Notes: a model not told the origin generated them from the sequence alone. Shown: positions 34,535 to 47,945, counted from the first letter of the stretch. The stretch: DNA of 64,000 nt from Pseudomonas sp. PB101 (GCF_009764265.1 NZ_RWIR01000077.1:1-64000), one strand, 5' to 3'. Numbers and translations: made by a program.

Positions 34535-34975
34535 ATGATGGACATCAACGAGATTCGCGAATACCTGCCTCACCGTTACCCGTTCCTGTTGGTGGACCGG
34601 GTAGTGGAGCTGGATGTTGAAGGCAAGCGCATTCGTGCCTACAAGAATGTCAGCATCAACGAACCGTTCTTCAATGGTCACTTCCCTGCGCATCCAATCA
34701 TGCCGGGCGTATTGATCATCGAAGCCATGGCTCAGGCTGCCGGGATCCTTGGTTTCAAAATGCTCGACGTGAAACCGGCCGACGGCACCCTTTATTACTT
34801 CGTCGGTTCCGACAAGCTGCGCTTCCGCCAGCCGGTTCTGCCAGGTGATCAGTTGATCCTTGAAGCCAAGTTCATCAGCTGCAAGCGTCAGATCTGGAAG
34901 TTCGAATGCCAGGCTTCGGTCGATGGCAAGCCTGTCTGCTCCGCTGAAATCATCTGCGCGGAACGCAAGCTATGA
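34535..34975 (+). CDS. fabZ: 3-hydroxyacyl-ACP dehydratase FabZ
   Basis: A 146-residue hot-dog-fold dehydratase of fatty-acid elongation. The active site FFNGHFPAHPIMPGVLIIEA carries His49 and Glu63. The start MMDINEIREYLPHRYPFLL is typical, and two adjacent ATGs leave a one-residue ambiguity. A 108-base gap from lpxD contains a -10-like TAGACT (34458-34463), so a local promoter is possible. It overlaps lpxA by four bases. Confidence 0.97.
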   Translation: MMDINEIREYLPHRYPFLLVDRVVELDVEGKRIRAYKNVSINEPFFNGHFPAHPIMPGVLIIEAMAQAAGILGFKMLDVKPADGTLYYFVGSDKLRFRQPVLPGDQLILEAKFISCKRQIWKFECQASVDGKPVCSAEIICAERKL

Positions 34976-35748
34976 GTTTGATTGACCCTCGTGCAATCAT
35001 CGATCCGACAGCCGTTCTGGCTGACGGCGTCGAGGTCGGCCCGTGGTCGATCGTCGGCGCAGGTGTGGAAATCGGCGAGGGGACAGTCATCGGGCCGCAT
35101 GTGATTCTCAAGGGCCCGACCCGAATCGGTAAGCACAACCGCATCTACCAGTTTTCCTCGGTGGGTGAAGACACGCCTGACTTGAAGTACAAGGGCGAGG
35201 AAACCCGCCTGGTGATTGGTGATCACAACGTCATCCGTGAAGGCGTGACGATTCACCGTGGCACCATCCAGGACCGTTCGGAAACGACCCTGGGCGATCA
35301 CAACCTGATCATGGCGTATGCCCACATCGGCCATGACAGCGTTATCGGCAACCACTGCATCCTGGTGAACAACACCGCCCTGGCGGGCCATGTGCACGTG
35401 GAAGACTGGGCCATTCTTTCCGGTTTTACCCTGGTTCATCAGTATTGCCACATCGGTGCCCACAGCTTCTCCGGCATGGGGACGGCGATCGGCAAGGATG
35501 TTCCTGCGTATGTCACGGTGTTTGGCAACCCTGCCGAAGCCCGCAGCATGAACTTCGAGGGCATGCGCCGTCGCGGTTTCAGCGAAGAGGCGATCCACGC
35601 GCTGCGTCGTGCCTACAAGGTGGTTTACCGCCAGGGCCTGACCGTGGAACAGGCGCTCGCCGAACTGGCAGAGCCGTCCGCCCAATACCCTGAAGTGGCG
35701 GTGTTCCGCGACTCCATCCAGTCTTCGACTCGCGGCATCACTCGCTGA
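34972..35748 (+). CDS. lpxA: UDP-N-acetylglucosamine acyltransferase LpxA
   Basis: A 258-residue left-handed beta-helix enzyme, first step of lipid A synthesis. Catalytic His121 is in AYAHIGHDSVIGNHC and accompanying His140 in ALAGHVHVEDWA. The C-terminal helical domain starts around residue 190 (FGNPAEARSMNFEGMRRRGF). It overlaps fabZ by ATGA and precedes lpxB by two bases. Confidence 0.97.
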   Translation: MSLIDPRAIIDPTAVLADGVEVGPWSIVGAGVEIGEGTVIGPHVILKGPTRIGKHNRIYQFSSVGEDTPDLKYKGEETRLVIGDHNVIREGVTIHRGTIQDRSETTLGDHNLIMAYAHIGHDSVIGNHCILVNNTALAGHVHVEDWAILSGFTLVHQYCHIGAHSFSGMGTAIGKDVPAYVTVFGNPAEARSMNFEGMRRRGFSEEAIHALRRAYKVVYRQGLTVEQALAELAEPSAQYPEVAVFRDSIQSSTRGITR

Positions 35749-35750
35749 CC

Positions 35751-36881
35751 ATGGTCAATCTGCGTATTGCGCTGGTAGCGGGTGAGGCTTCCGGTGACAT
35801 TCTGGGTGCGGGCCTCATGCGCGCGCTCAAGGCTCGTCACCCTGCCGTCGAATTCATTGGAGTCGGCGGTCCGCTGATGCAGGCTGAAGGCCTGACCTCG
35901 TACTTTCCGATGGAACGCCTGTCCGTCATGGGCCTGGTGGAAGTGCTGGGCCGTCTGCGCGAACTGCTGGCACGGCGCAAGAAGCTGGTAGCCGACCTGA
36001 TCGCCGCAAAGCCTGATGTGTTCATCGGTATCGATGCGCCGGACTTCAACCTCAATATCGAACTCAAGCTGCGTCAGGCCGGCATCAAGACCGTGCATTA
36101 CGTCAGCCCGTCGGTCTGGGCCTGGCGGCAGAAACGCGTGCTGAAGATTCGCGAAGGCTGCGACCTGATGCTCACGCTGTTCCCGTTCGAAGCCAAATTC
36201 TACGAAGAAAAAGGCGTGCCGGTGCGGTTCGTCGGCCATACCCTGGCTGATGCCATCCCCCTGCAAGCCGATCGCGCCGCTGCGCGGGCCGAACTCGGTT
36301 TGCCTGACGGGCCGCTGGTGGCGTTGATGCCTGGCAGCCGTGGCGGTGAAGTCGGCCGGCTCGGCGCGTTGTTTTTCGATACTGCGCAGCGCCTGCGGGC
36401 GTTGCGTCCGGGGGTGCGGTTTGTGGTCCCGTGCGCCAATGCGCAGCGTCGCGCACAGCTTGAAGAGCTGTTGGCCGGTCGCGATCTGCCATTGACCCTG
36501 CTCGACGGCCAGTCCCATCTGGCCCTGGCCGCGTGCGATGCGGTGCTGATTGCTTCCGGCACCGCAACCCTTGAGGCGCTGCTGTACAAGCGGCCGATGG
36601 TGGTCGCCTACCGTCTGGCGCCGCTGACGTTCTGGATTCTCAAGCGCATGGTCAAGAGTCCGTATGTTTCGCTGCCGAACCTGTTGGCCCAGCGCCTGTT
36701 GGTGCCCGAGTTGTTGCAAGACGATGCGACGGTCGAAGCGCTGGCCCAGACCTTGTCGCCGTTGATCGAGGGTGGGGAAGAGCAGACCCGCGGCTTTGAC
36801 GAGATTCACCGGACCTTGCGTCTGGACGCCTCCAACCAGGCTGCGGATGCAGTGCTGAACCTGATCGGCCAAGTACAGTGA
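35751..36881 (+). CDS. lpxB: Lipid-A-disaccharide synthase LpxB
   Basis: A 376-residue peripheral-membrane GT19 glycosyltransferase that joins UDP-2,3-diacylglucosamine and lipid X. Landmarks are VAGEASGDILGAGLM near the N terminus, YVSPSVWAWRQKR, PGSRGGEVGRL and the nucleotide site IASGTATLEALLYKRPMVVAYR. It forms a tight cluster with lpxD, fabZ and lpxA. Confidence 0.97.
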   Translation: MVNLRIALVAGEASGDILGAGLMRALKARHPAVEFIGVGGPLMQAEGLTSYFPMERLSVMGLVEVLGRLRELLARRKKLVADLIAAKPDVFIGIDAPDFNLNIELKLRQAGIKTVHYVSPSVWAWRQKRVLKIREGCDLMLTLFPFEAKFYEEKGVPVRFVGHTLADAIPLQADRAAARAELGLPDGPLVALMPGSRGGEVGRLGALFFDTAQRLRALRPGVRFVVPCANAQRRAQLEELLAGRDLPLTLLDGQSHLALAACDAVLIASGTATLEALLYKRPMVVAYRLAPLTFWILKRMVKSPYVSLPNLLAQRLLVPELLQDDATVEALAQTLSPLIEGGEEQTRGFDEIHRTLRLDASNQAADAVLNLIGQVQ

Positions 36882-36892
36882 GTAAAACGAAC

Positions 36893-37519
36893 ATGCAAAT
36901 GGGGCTGGATTTCACCTTGGTCGCTGAAGTCGAAGAATTGGTTGCCGGCGTCGATGAAGTCGGTCGCGGCCCGCTTTGTGGCGCCGTGGTGACGGCGGCG
37001 GTGATCCTTGATCCGAACCGCCCGATCCTGGGCCTGAACGACTCGAAGAAACTCACCGAGGCTCGCCGCGAAAAGCTCTACGACGAAATCTGCGAAAAGG
37101 CCCTGAGCTGGTGCATCGCTCGCGCCGAAGTCGAAGAGATCGATGAACTCAATATCCTGCACGCCACCATGCTGGCCATGCAGCGTGCGATCGCCGGGCT
37201 GCATGTCCAGCCGAAGCTGGCGATGATCGACGGCAACCGTTGCCCGAAACTGCCGATGCGCTCCGAGGCCGTGGTCAAGGGCGATAGCAAGGTTCCCGCC
37301 ATCGCCGCCGCATCGATCCTGGCCAAGGTCAGCCGTGATCGTGAAATGGCTGCGTTCGAATTGATCTACCCGGGTTACGGCATCGGCGGGCATAAAGGCT
37401 ACCCGACGCCCGTTCATCTGGAAGCGCTGGCACGGCTTGGGCCGACCCCGATTCATCGGCGTTCGTTTGCCCCTGTGCGGCTGGCGTATGAGGCTCGCGA
37501 AGGATTGATCGAGAGTTAG
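36893..37519 (+). CDS. rnhB: Ribonuclease HII
   Basis: A 208-residue enzyme that cuts RNA in RNA-DNA hybrids, including single ribonucleotides. The DEDD catalytic set starts with VDEVGRGPLCG (Asp21, Glu22), followed by IDGNRCPKL and KVSRDREM. The ATG at 36893 matches the usual MQ-GLDF start of Pseudomonas RNase HII. A GTG at 36878, overlapping the lpxB stop, would add five residues and cannot be excluded. A terminator lies 21 bases downstream. Confidence 0.95.
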   Translation: MQMGLDFTLVAEVEELVAGVDEVGRGPLCGAVVTAAVILDPNRPILGLNDSKKLTEARREKLYDEICEKALSWCIARAEVEEIDELNILHATMLAMQRAIAGLHVQPKLAMIDGNRCPKLPMRSEAVVKGDSKVPAIAAASILAKVSRDREMAAFELIYPGYGIGGHKGYPTPVHLEALARLGPTPIHRRSFAPVRLAYEAREGLIES

Positions 37520-37540
37520 TCGCAAGGCTGATGTTTTACT

Positions 37541-37573
37541 CAAGGCCCGGTACAATCCGGGCCTTGTTGTTTT
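37541..37573 (+). terminator. Terminator of the lpx-rnhB operon
   Basis: A 10-bp perfect stem CAAGGCCCGG / CCGGGCCTTG with loop TACAAT, then TTGTTTT. The loop itself is a -10-like hexamer 40 bases before dnaE. Confidence 0.85.
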
Positions 37574-37595
37574 CACGTTCACAGACAGGATCACT

Positions 37596-41117
<3,522 letters not shown>

Positions 41118-41256
41118 CGGTCAGTGCCAGCAGATTGCCCTGACCTTGACCTGAATTTTTAATCTCGACCTCAACGCGCCTGTCCCTTAAGGTAGGGCGC
41201 GAATAGACAACCGGCCGGCCCAAGAACCCTTGGGACTCGACCCAAGACGGACGCCT

Positions 41257-42204
41257 ATGAACCCGAATTTTCTAGATTTCGAACAGCCGATCGCCGACCT
41301 GCAAGCCAAGATCGAAGAGTTGCGCTTGGTCGGTAATGACAATTCGCTGAATATCGGCGATGAGATCTCCCGCCTGCAGGACAAGAGCAAGACGCTGACC
41401 GAAGACATCTTCGGCAAGCTGACCAGCTGGCAGATCGCACGTCTGGCGCGTCACCCGAAACGTCCGTATACCCTGGACTACATCGAACACATCTTCACCG
41501 AGTTCGACGAACTGCACGGTGACCGTCACTTCTCCGACGACGCTGCCATCGTTGGCGGTATCGCCCGTCTGGACGACAAGCCGGTGATGATCATCGGTCA
41601 CCAGAAAGGCCGTGAAGTGCGCGAGAAGGTTCGCCGCAACTTCGGCATGCCGCGTCCGGAAGGCTACCGCAAGGCTTGTCGCCTGATGGAAATGGCCGAA
41701 CGTTTCAAGATGCCGATCCTGACCTTCATCGACACCCCGGGCGCCTACCCTGGCATCGACGCTGAAGAGCGCAACCAGAGCGAAGCGATTGCCTGGAACC
41801 TGCGAGTCATGGCCCGCCTGAAAACCCCGATCATCGCCACCGTGATCGGTGAAGGTGGTTCCGGCGGTGCACTGGCGATCGGCGTCTGCGACCAGTTGAA
41901 CATGCTGCAGTACTCGACCTACGCGGTGATCTCGCCGGAAGGTTGTGCTTCGATTCTGTGGAAAACCGCCGAAAAAGCGCCGGATGCCGCTGAAGCGATG
42001 GGCATCACCGCCGAGCGCCTCAAAGGCCTGGGTATCGTGGACAAGGTGATTGGCGAGCCATTGGGCGGCGCGCACCGTGACCCCGCCACTGCAGCCGCGT
42101 CGATCCGCGCCGAGCTGAGCTCGCAACTGGCGATGCTCAAGAAGTTCGACAACGATGCGCTGCTCAAGCGCCGTTATGATCGCCTGATGAGCTACGGTCT
42201 GTAA
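41257..42204 (+). CDS. accA: Acetyl-CoA carboxylase carboxyltransferase alpha subunit
   Basis: A 315-residue subunit that, with AccD, transfers CO2 from carboxybiotin to acetyl-CoA. It has the crotonase-like carboxyltransferase core: GHQKGREVREKVRRNFGMP, FIDTPGAYPGIDAEERNQSE and IGEGGSGGALAIG. The start at 41257 (MNPNFLDFEQP) is standard. The 139-base gap after dnaE has no clear terminator. Confidence 0.98.
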   Translation: MNPNFLDFEQPIADLQAKIEELRLVGNDNSLNIGDEISRLQDKSKTLTEDIFGKLTSWQIARLARHPKRPYTLDYIEHIFTEFDELHGDRHFSDDAAIVGGIARLDDKPVMIIGHQKGREVREKVRRNFGMPRPEGYRKACRLMEMAERFKMPILTFIDTPGAYPGIDAEERNQSEAIAWNLRVMARLKTPIIATVIGEGGSGGALAIGVCDQLNMLQYSTYAVISPEGCASILWKTAEKAPDAAEAMGITAERLKGLGIVDKVIGEPLGGAHRDPATAAASIRAELSSQLAMLKKFDNDALLKRRYDRLMSYGL

Positions 42205-42222
42205 TCGGATCTCGCTGTACCC

Positions 42223-42314
42223 ATGTGGGAGCGAGCTTGCTCGCGATGAGGGTTTAACATTCAACAAACATGTTGGCTGTTCTACCGCTATCGCGAGCAA
42301 GCTCGCTCCCACAT
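42223..42314. repeat. REPIN (GTGGGAG type)
   Basis: Arms TGTGGGAGCGAGCTTGCTCG and the complement ending CTCCCACAT. The spacer ACATTCAACAAACATGTTGG matches the reversed spacer of the 6013 REPIN. Confidence 0.9.
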
Positions 42315-42337
42315 TTGATTTGTGCAAAGGGAAAGAT

Positions 42338-43666
42338 ATGGATCGGCCCGGAATTGATTTGCCTTCCAGACTCTTGCTGAATCTGAAGTCGTGGCGCAAC
42401 GCCACCGCTTGGCACATCGCCTTCTCCGGCGGCCTCGACTCCACCGTCCTGCTGCACCTTCTTGCACACCTCGCCAAAACCCAATCCCTGCCGACGCTCA
42501 ACGCCATCCATGTCCATCACGGCCTTCAAGCCGCGGCCGATGCGTGGCCGGAACATTGTCGTTCCGTGTGCGCTGCGCTGGGCGTGCCGCTGCAAGTCGT
42601 TCGCGTGCAGGTGCAACCGGGCGCCAGCCTTGAACGTGCAGCCCGGGATGCGCGCTATCACGCCTTCACTGAAACCGTTCAGGCCAACGAAGTGCTGCTG
42701 ACGGCCCAGCACCGCGACGATCAGGCGGAAACCCTGCTGTTTCGATTGCTGCGTGGGGCCGGTGTGCGCGGGCTGTCGGGAATGCCGCGTCAGCGTCCGT
42801 TGGGCAAGGGTCATCTGCTGCGGCCATTGCTTGATGTCACACGGGCTGAACTGGAGGCTTATGCCAGCGAGCAAGGCTTGAGCTGGGTCGAAGATCCTTC
42901 GAACGAGGATCGGCAGTACTCGCGCAACTACCTGCGACATCAGGTGTTTCCTGCGTTGGCCTCGCGCTGGCCGCAAGCGGTGGCGACCATGGCTCGCAGC
43001 GCTGCGCACTTGAGTGAGGCGCAGGCATTGCTCGATGATCTGGCGGACATCGATTTGAGTCTGGCGAGCACGGTCAGTGATTTCGATTGGCTGGGCTTGC
43101 CGTCTCTGGAGCTGGCAGCACTGGAGAAACTCTCGGTCGCACGCCAGCGAAATGCAATCAGTCGCTGGTTGGAACCACGCACGCGAATGCCGGACAGTGA
43201 CCACTGGTCGGGTTGGGAAGATTTGCGTGATGCCACCGGTGATGCCCGACCGATCTGGCGCTTGGCGCAGGGCGAGTTGCATCGGGCCGGCGGACGAGTC
43301 TGGTGGGTGTCCGGTGCCTGGCTGAATCCATTGCCCGTTGCAGGAACATGGCTGGACCCCGCTCTGCCGCTGGTGTTGCCAGGCAACGGCGTGCTCACGC
43401 TCAGCGGCAAAATCCCCGATGGCCCGGTGCAGATCCGCTATCGTGAAGGCGGTGAGGTAATGGGTTTGCCGAACCGCGGGCATCGGGACCTGAAACGTTT
43501 GCTCAATGAAAACGCTGTACCGTCCTTCGTGCGCGGCAGATTGCCGCTGCTCTACAAAGACGGCCAATTGCTGGCGGTAGCGAACCTCAAGGGGCTCGAT
43601 GGTGGTGCGATCGGCGACTGGCATTTGCATTGGCAGCCACTGAACGAAGATCAAGGTTTGAGCTGA
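42338..43666 (+). CDS. tilS: tRNA(Ile)-lysidine synthase
   Basis: A 442-residue enzyme that attaches lysine to C34 of tRNA-Ile(CAU), switching its reading to AUA. The N-type ATP-pyrophosphatase P-loop is FSGGLDSTVLLHLL (SGGLDS, 30-35). TilS central and C-terminal domains follow, with PNRGHRDLKRLLNE near the end. AAGGGAAAG precedes the ATG. Confidence 0.96.
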   Translation: MDRPGIDLPSRLLLNLKSWRNATAWHIAFSGGLDSTVLLHLLAHLAKTQSLPTLNAIHVHHGLQAAADAWPEHCRSVCAALGVPLQVVRVQVQPGASLERAARDARYHAFTETVQANEVLLTAQHRDDQAETLLFRLLRGAGVRGLSGMPRQRPLGKGHLLRPLLDVTRAELEAYASEQGLSWVEDPSNEDRQYSRNYLRHQVFPALASRWPQAVATMARSAAHLSEAQALLDDLADIDLSLASTVSDFDWLGLPSLELAALEKLSVARQRNAISRWLEPRTRMPDSDHWSGWEDLRDATGDARPIWRLAQGELHRAGGRVWWVSGAWLNPLPVAGTWLDPALPLVLPGNGVLTLSGKIPDGPVQIRYREGGEVMGLPNRGHRDLKRLLNENAVPSFVRGRLPLLYKDGQLLAVANLKGLDGGAIGDWHLHWQPLNEDQGLS

Positions 43667-43686
43667 AAGGGGCTTTCCGGTAGACT
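43658..43686 (+). promoter_or_regulatory. Predicted sigma-70 promoter for pyrG
   Basis: TTGAGC (43658-43663, inside the end of tilS) and TAGACT (43681-43686) are spaced by exactly 17 bases, about 250 bases upstream of pyrG. The rest of the 274-base gap (43667-43940) shows no gene. Confidence 0.55.
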
Positions 43687-43940
43687 ACGCTCCCTTCTTG
43701 ATACAACTTCTGTGGATTCGCCTGAATTGCAGGAGTTGCCGATTACCAAGCAGTCTTTGCTGGGCGATTCCAAAAAATGTGTAGCGAGCAACGAACCGGT
43801 GATTCATTTCCCGGTCTGTCCCAACGCGGCGGTTTTTTTGAAAGGTGCACTGTGATTAATGCAGGTGATCGGGGGCTTCGGCCTTCCTTCGCTTTCCCCG
43901 GCGGCTCGGACCGCTTTAACGCAGACTTCTAGGGTTTTTC

Positions 43941-45572
43941 ATGACGCGCTACATATTCGTCACGGGCGGTGTTGTTTCTTCATTGGGGAAAGGCATTGCA
44001 TCGGCATCATTGGCGGCCATCCTGGAGGCGCGGGGACTTAAGGTCACCATGCTGAAGCTGGACCCGTACATCAACGTCGACCCGGGCACCATGAGCCCGT
44101 TCCAGCACGGTGAAGTGTTCGTCACCCACGACGGCGCCGAGACCGACCTGGACCTGGGCCACTACGAGCGGTTCATCCGCACGACCATGACCCAGAACAA
44201 CAACTTCACCACCGGCCGTGTCTACGAGCACGTGCTGCGCAAAGAGCGCCGTGGTGACTACCTGGGTGCAACCATCCAGGTGATCCCGCACATCACCGAC
44301 GAAATCAAGCGCCGCATCATCAAGGGTGCTGGCGACGCCGACGTGGCAATGGTCGAGATCGGTGGCACCGTGGGTGACATCGAGTCGCAACCGTTCCTCG
44401 AGGCGATCCGCCAACTGCGTTTCGAAGTCGGTGCCAAGCGCGCGATGCTGATGCACCTGACACTGGTGCCGTACATCGCCACTGCCGGCGAAACCAAGAC
44501 CAAGCCAACCCAGCACTCGGTCAAGGAGTTGCGTTCCATCGGCCTGCAGCCGGACGTGCTGGTCTGCCGCTCCGATCACCCGATCGATGTGTCTTCGCGC
44601 CGCAAGATCGCGCAATTCACCAACGTTGAAGAACGTGCGGTGATCGCGCTGGAAGACGCCGACACCATCTACAAGATCCCGGGCATCCTGCACTCCCAGG
44701 GCCTGGACGATTTCGTCGTCGAGCGTTTCGGCCTGCAATGCGGCGGTGCCGACCTGTCCGAGTGGGAAGCCGTGGTCGACGCCAAGCTCAACCCTGAGCA
44801 CGAAGTCACCATCGCCATGGTCGGCAAGTACATGGAGCTGCTGGACGCCTACAAGTCGCTGATCGAAGCGATGAGCCACGCCGGGATCAGCAACCGTACC
44901 AAGGTCAATCTGCGCTACATCGATTCCGAAGACATCGAGAACCAGGGCACTGCTCTGCTCGAGGGTGTCGACGCCATCCTGGTGCCTGGCGGCTTCGGTC
45001 TGCGTGGCGTTGAAGGCAAGATCACCGCCGTGCAATACGCTCGCGAAAACAAGGTTCCATACCTGGGTATCTGCCTGGGCATGCAAGTGGCCGTTATCGA
45101 GTTCGCTCGTAACGTCATGGGCTGGAAAGACGCCAACTCCACCGAGTTCGATCGTGCAAGCGGTCACCCGGTCGTGGGTCTGATCACCGAGTGGGAAGAT
45201 GCCACCGGCGCCGTCGAAACCCGTACCGAAACTTCCGATCTGGGCGGCACCATGCGCCTGGGTGCACAGGATTGCCTGCTGGAGCCAGGTTCCCTGGTTC
45301 ACGGTTGCTACGGCAAGGACGTGATTGTCGAGCGTCACCGTCACCGCTACGAAGTGAACAACAACCTGCTGCCGCAAATCATGGAAGCCGGTTTGAAGAT
45401 CTCCGGGCGCTCCGGTGATGGCGCACTGGTTGAAGTGGTTGAAGCACCGGATCACCCATGGTTCGTCGCTTGCCAGTTCCACCCTGAGTTCACCTCGACG
45501 CCACGCGACGGTCACCCGCTGTTCAGCGGTTTCGTCAAGGCAGCGTTGACTCAACACCAGAAGAAGGCGTAA
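43941..45572 (+). CDS. pyrG: CTP synthase
   Basis: A 543-residue enzyme that aminates UTP to CTP. The N-terminal synthetase domain (1-265) opens with YIFVTGGVVSSLGKGIASAS. The C-terminal class I glutamine amidotransferase (about 290-540) has nucleophile Cys378 in GICLGMQ and the His-Glu pair in QFHPEFTSTP. It lies six bases upstream of kdsA. Confidence 0.98.
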   Translation: MTRYIFVTGGVVSSLGKGIASASLAAILEARGLKVTMLKLDPYINVDPGTMSPFQHGEVFVTHDGAETDLDLGHYERFIRTTMTQNNNFTTGRVYEHVLRKERRGDYLGATIQVIPHITDEIKRRIIKGAGDADVAMVEIGGTVGDIESQPFLEAIRQLRFEVGAKRAMLMHLTLVPYIATAGETKTKPTQHSVKELRSIGLQPDVLVCRSDHPIDVSSRRKIAQFTNVEERAVIALEDADTIYKIPGILHSQGLDDFVVERFGLQCGGADLSEWEAVVDAKLNPEHEVTIAMVGKYMELLDAYKSLIEAMSHAGISNRTKVNLRYIDSEDIENQGTALLEGVDAILVPGGFGLRGVEGKITAVQYARENKVPYLGICLGMQVAVIEFARNVMGWKDANSTEFDRASGHPVVGLITEWEDATGAVETRTETSDLGGTMRLGAQDCLLEPGSLVHGCYGKDVIVERHRHRYEVNNNLLPQIMEAGLKISGRSGDGALVEVVEAPDHPWFVACQFHPEFTSTPRDGHPLFSGFVKAALTQHQKKA

Positions 45573-45578
45573 CCCCCG

Positions 45579-46424
45579 ATGGCACAGAAGATCATCCGCG
45601 TCGGCGACATCGAGATTGCCAACGACAAACCCATGGTGCTGTTCGGTGGCATGAACGTGCTGGAAAGCCGTGACATGGCCATGCAGGTTTGCGAAGAGTA
45701 TGTGAAGGTCACCGAAAAGCTCGGTATCCCTTACGTGTTCAAGGCCAGTTTCGACAAGGCCAACCGGTCTTCTGTGACCTCCTATCGTGGTCCTGGCCTG
45801 GAAGAAGGCATGCGCATCTTCCAGGACATCAAGCAAGCCTTCGGCGTGCCGATCATCACCGACGTCCACGAGCCTGATCAGGCCGCGGTCGTCGCTGAAG
45901 TCTGCGACATCATCCAGTTGCCGGCCTTCCTGTCGCGCCAGACCGACCTTGTGGTCGCGATGGCCAAAACGGGCGCAGTGATCAACATCAAGAAAGCCCA
46001 GTTCCTCGCGCCTCAGGAAATGAAGCACATCCTGAACAAGTGTGTGGAAGCGGGTAACGATCAGTTGATCCTCTGCGAGCGTGGTTCGAGCTTCGGCTAC
46101 AACAACCTGGTCGTCGACATGCTCGGCTTCGGCATCATGAAGCAGTTCGAATACCCGGTGTTCTTCGACGTGACCCACGCGCTGCAAATGCCTGGTGGTC
46201 GCGCCGATTCCGCCGGCGGTCGTCGCGCCCAGGTCCTCGACCTGGCGAAGGCCGGCATGAGCCAGTCGCTGGCCGGCCTGTTCCTGGAAGCCCACCCGGA
46301 TCCGGACAACGCCAAATGCGACGGTCCTTGCGCCTTGCGCCTGGACAAACTGGAGCCATTCCTGGCCCAGCTCAAAGCTTTGGACGAACTGGTGAAGAGT
46401 TTTCCGACGGTAGAAACCGCGTAA
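45579..46424 (+). CDS. kdsA: KDO-8-phosphate synthase
   Basis: A 281-residue TIM-barrel enzyme that condenses PEP with arabinose 5-phosphate to KDO-8-P for the LPS core. Visible blocks are FKASFDKANRSSVTSYRGPG, TDVHEPDQA and FDVTHALQMPGGRADSAGG. Its position directly after pyrG and before eno is the common Pseudomonas order, linking CTP (needed for CMP-KDO) and PEP supply. Confidence 0.97.
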   Translation: MAQKIIRVGDIEIANDKPMVLFGGMNVLESRDMAMQVCEEYVKVTEKLGIPYVFKASFDKANRSSVTSYRGPGLEEGMRIFQDIKQAFGVPIITDVHEPDQAAVVAEVCDIIQLPAFLSRQTDLVVAMAKTGAVINIKKAQFLAPQEMKHILNKCVEAGNDQLILCERGSSFGYNNLVVDMLGFGIMKQFEYPVFFDVTHALQMPGGRADSAGGRRAQVLDLAKAGMSQSLAGLFLEAHPDPDNAKCDGPCALRLDKLEPFLAQLKALDELVKSFPTVETA

Positions 46425-46437
46425 CATCGAAATCCGA

Positions 46438-46503
46438 CTGTAGGAGCCGGCTTGCTGGCGATGGGTCCGTAAGGACGCTATCGCCAGCAAGCCGGCTCCT
46501 ACA
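46438..46503. repeat. REPIN with CCGGC/GCTGG inner stem
   Basis: CTGTAGGAGCCGGCTTGCTG and the complement ending GCCGGCTCCTACA, with a spacer of only about 12 bases. It lies between kdsA and eno. Confidence 0.88.
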
Positions 46504-46568
46504 AGTGTGACCTCAAGTTATAAAATCGAGCAGTAAGCGTTTTCGTCAACTTTGGAGTGTTTACAACA

Positions 46569-47858
46569 ATGGCTAAAATCGTCGACATCAAAGGTCGTGA
46601 AGTTCTCGACTCCCGTGGCAATCCCACCGTGGAAGCGGACGTGCTTCTCGACAACGGCATCATCGGCAGTGCCTGCGCGCCGTCCGGTGCTTCCACTGGC
46701 TCGCGTGAAGCGCTCGAGCTGCGTGATGGCGACAAGAGCCGTTACCTGGGCAAGGGCGTCCTGAAGGCCGTAGGCAATATCAACGGTCCGATCCGCGACC
46801 TGTTGAAAGGCATGGACCCAAGCGACCAGAAAGCGCTCGATCTGGCAATGATCAAGCTCGACGGCACTGAAAACAAAGGTTCCCTGGGCGCCAACGCGAT
46901 CCTCGCCGTTTCCCTGGCCGCGGCCAAGGCAGCAGCACAGGACCAGGACCTGCCGTTGTACGCTCACATCGCCAACCTGAACGGCACCCCGGGTGTCTAC
47001 TCGATGCCGGTTCCGATGATGAACATCATCAACGGTGGCGAGCACGCCGATAACAACGTCGACATCCAGGAGTTCATGGTTCAGCCGGTTGGCGCCAAGT
47101 CCTTCTCGGAAGGTCTGCGCATGGGCACCGAGATTTTCCACCACCTCAAAGCCGTGCTGAAGGCTCGTGGCCTGAGCACTGCCGTTGGTGACGAAGGTGG
47201 TTTCGCGCCGAACCTGGCTTCCAACGAAGACGCACTGAAAGTGATCTCCGAAGCCGTTGCCAACGCCGGTTACAAGCTGGGCACCGACGTGACCCTGGCC
47301 CTGGACTGCGCGGCCAGCGAATTCTACGAAGACGGCAAGTACAACCTGTCCGGCGAAGGCCAGGTGTTCACCGCCGAAGGCTTCGCTGACTACCTCAAAG
47401 GCCTGACCGAGCGTTACCCGATCATCTCCATCGAAGATGGCCTGGACGAGTCCGACTGGGCTGGCTGGAAGATCCTCACCGACAAGATCGGCGAGAAAGT
47501 CCAACTGGTCGGCGACGACCTGTTCGTGACCAACACCAAGATCCTGAAAGAAGGCATCGATAAAAAGATCGCCAACTCGATCCTGATCAAGTTCAACCAG
47601 ATCGGCACCCTGACCGAAACCCTGGAAGCCATCCAGATGGCCAAGGCTGCCGGTTACACCGCCGTGATCTCGCATCGCTCCGGCGAAACCGAAGATTCGA
47701 CCATTGCCGACCTGGCCGTGGGCACCTCGGCTGGCCAGATCAAGACCGGCTCCCTGTGCCGTTCCGACCGCGTTTCCAAGTACAACCAACTGCTGCGTAT
47801 CGAAGAGCAGTTGAATGGTAAAGCCAAGTACAACGGTCGCGGCGAATTCCGCGGCTAA
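46569..47858 (+). CDS. eno: Enolase
   Basis: A 429-residue glycolytic enzyme converting 2-phosphoglycerate to PEP and a component of the RNA degradosome. The N terminus MAKIVDIKGREVLDSRGNPT, the metal-site region SIEDGLDESDW and the active-site block SHRSGETEDSTIADLAVG are all intact. TTGGAGTG lies before the ATG at 46569. Confidence 0.98.
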   Translation: MAKIVDIKGREVLDSRGNPTVEADVLLDNGIIGSACAPSGASTGSREALELRDGDKSRYLGKGVLKAVGNINGPIRDLLKGMDPSDQKALDLAMIKLDGTENKGSLGANAILAVSLAAAKAAAQDQDLPLYAHIANLNGTPGVYSMPVPMMNIINGGEHADNNVDIQEFMVQPVGAKSFSEGLRMGTEIFHHLKAVLKARGLSTAVGDEGGFAPNLASNEDALKVISEAVANAGYKLGTDVTLALDCAASEFYEDGKYNLSGEGQVFTAEGFADYLKGLTERYPIISIEDGLDESDWAGWKILTDKIGEKVQLVGDDLFVTNTKILKEGIDKKIANSILIKFNQIGTLTETLEAIQMAKAAGYTAVISHRSGETEDSTIADLAVGTSAGQIKTGSLCRSDRVSKYNQLLRIEEQLNGKAKYNGRGEFRG

Positions 47859-47945
47859 GCAGTACATGGTAAAAAAGACACCGGATTGTGTCGGAAAAAT
47901 CGCTCCAGCGACGTTTTTGCCACTAATCTGATGCCTTATCAGCAC

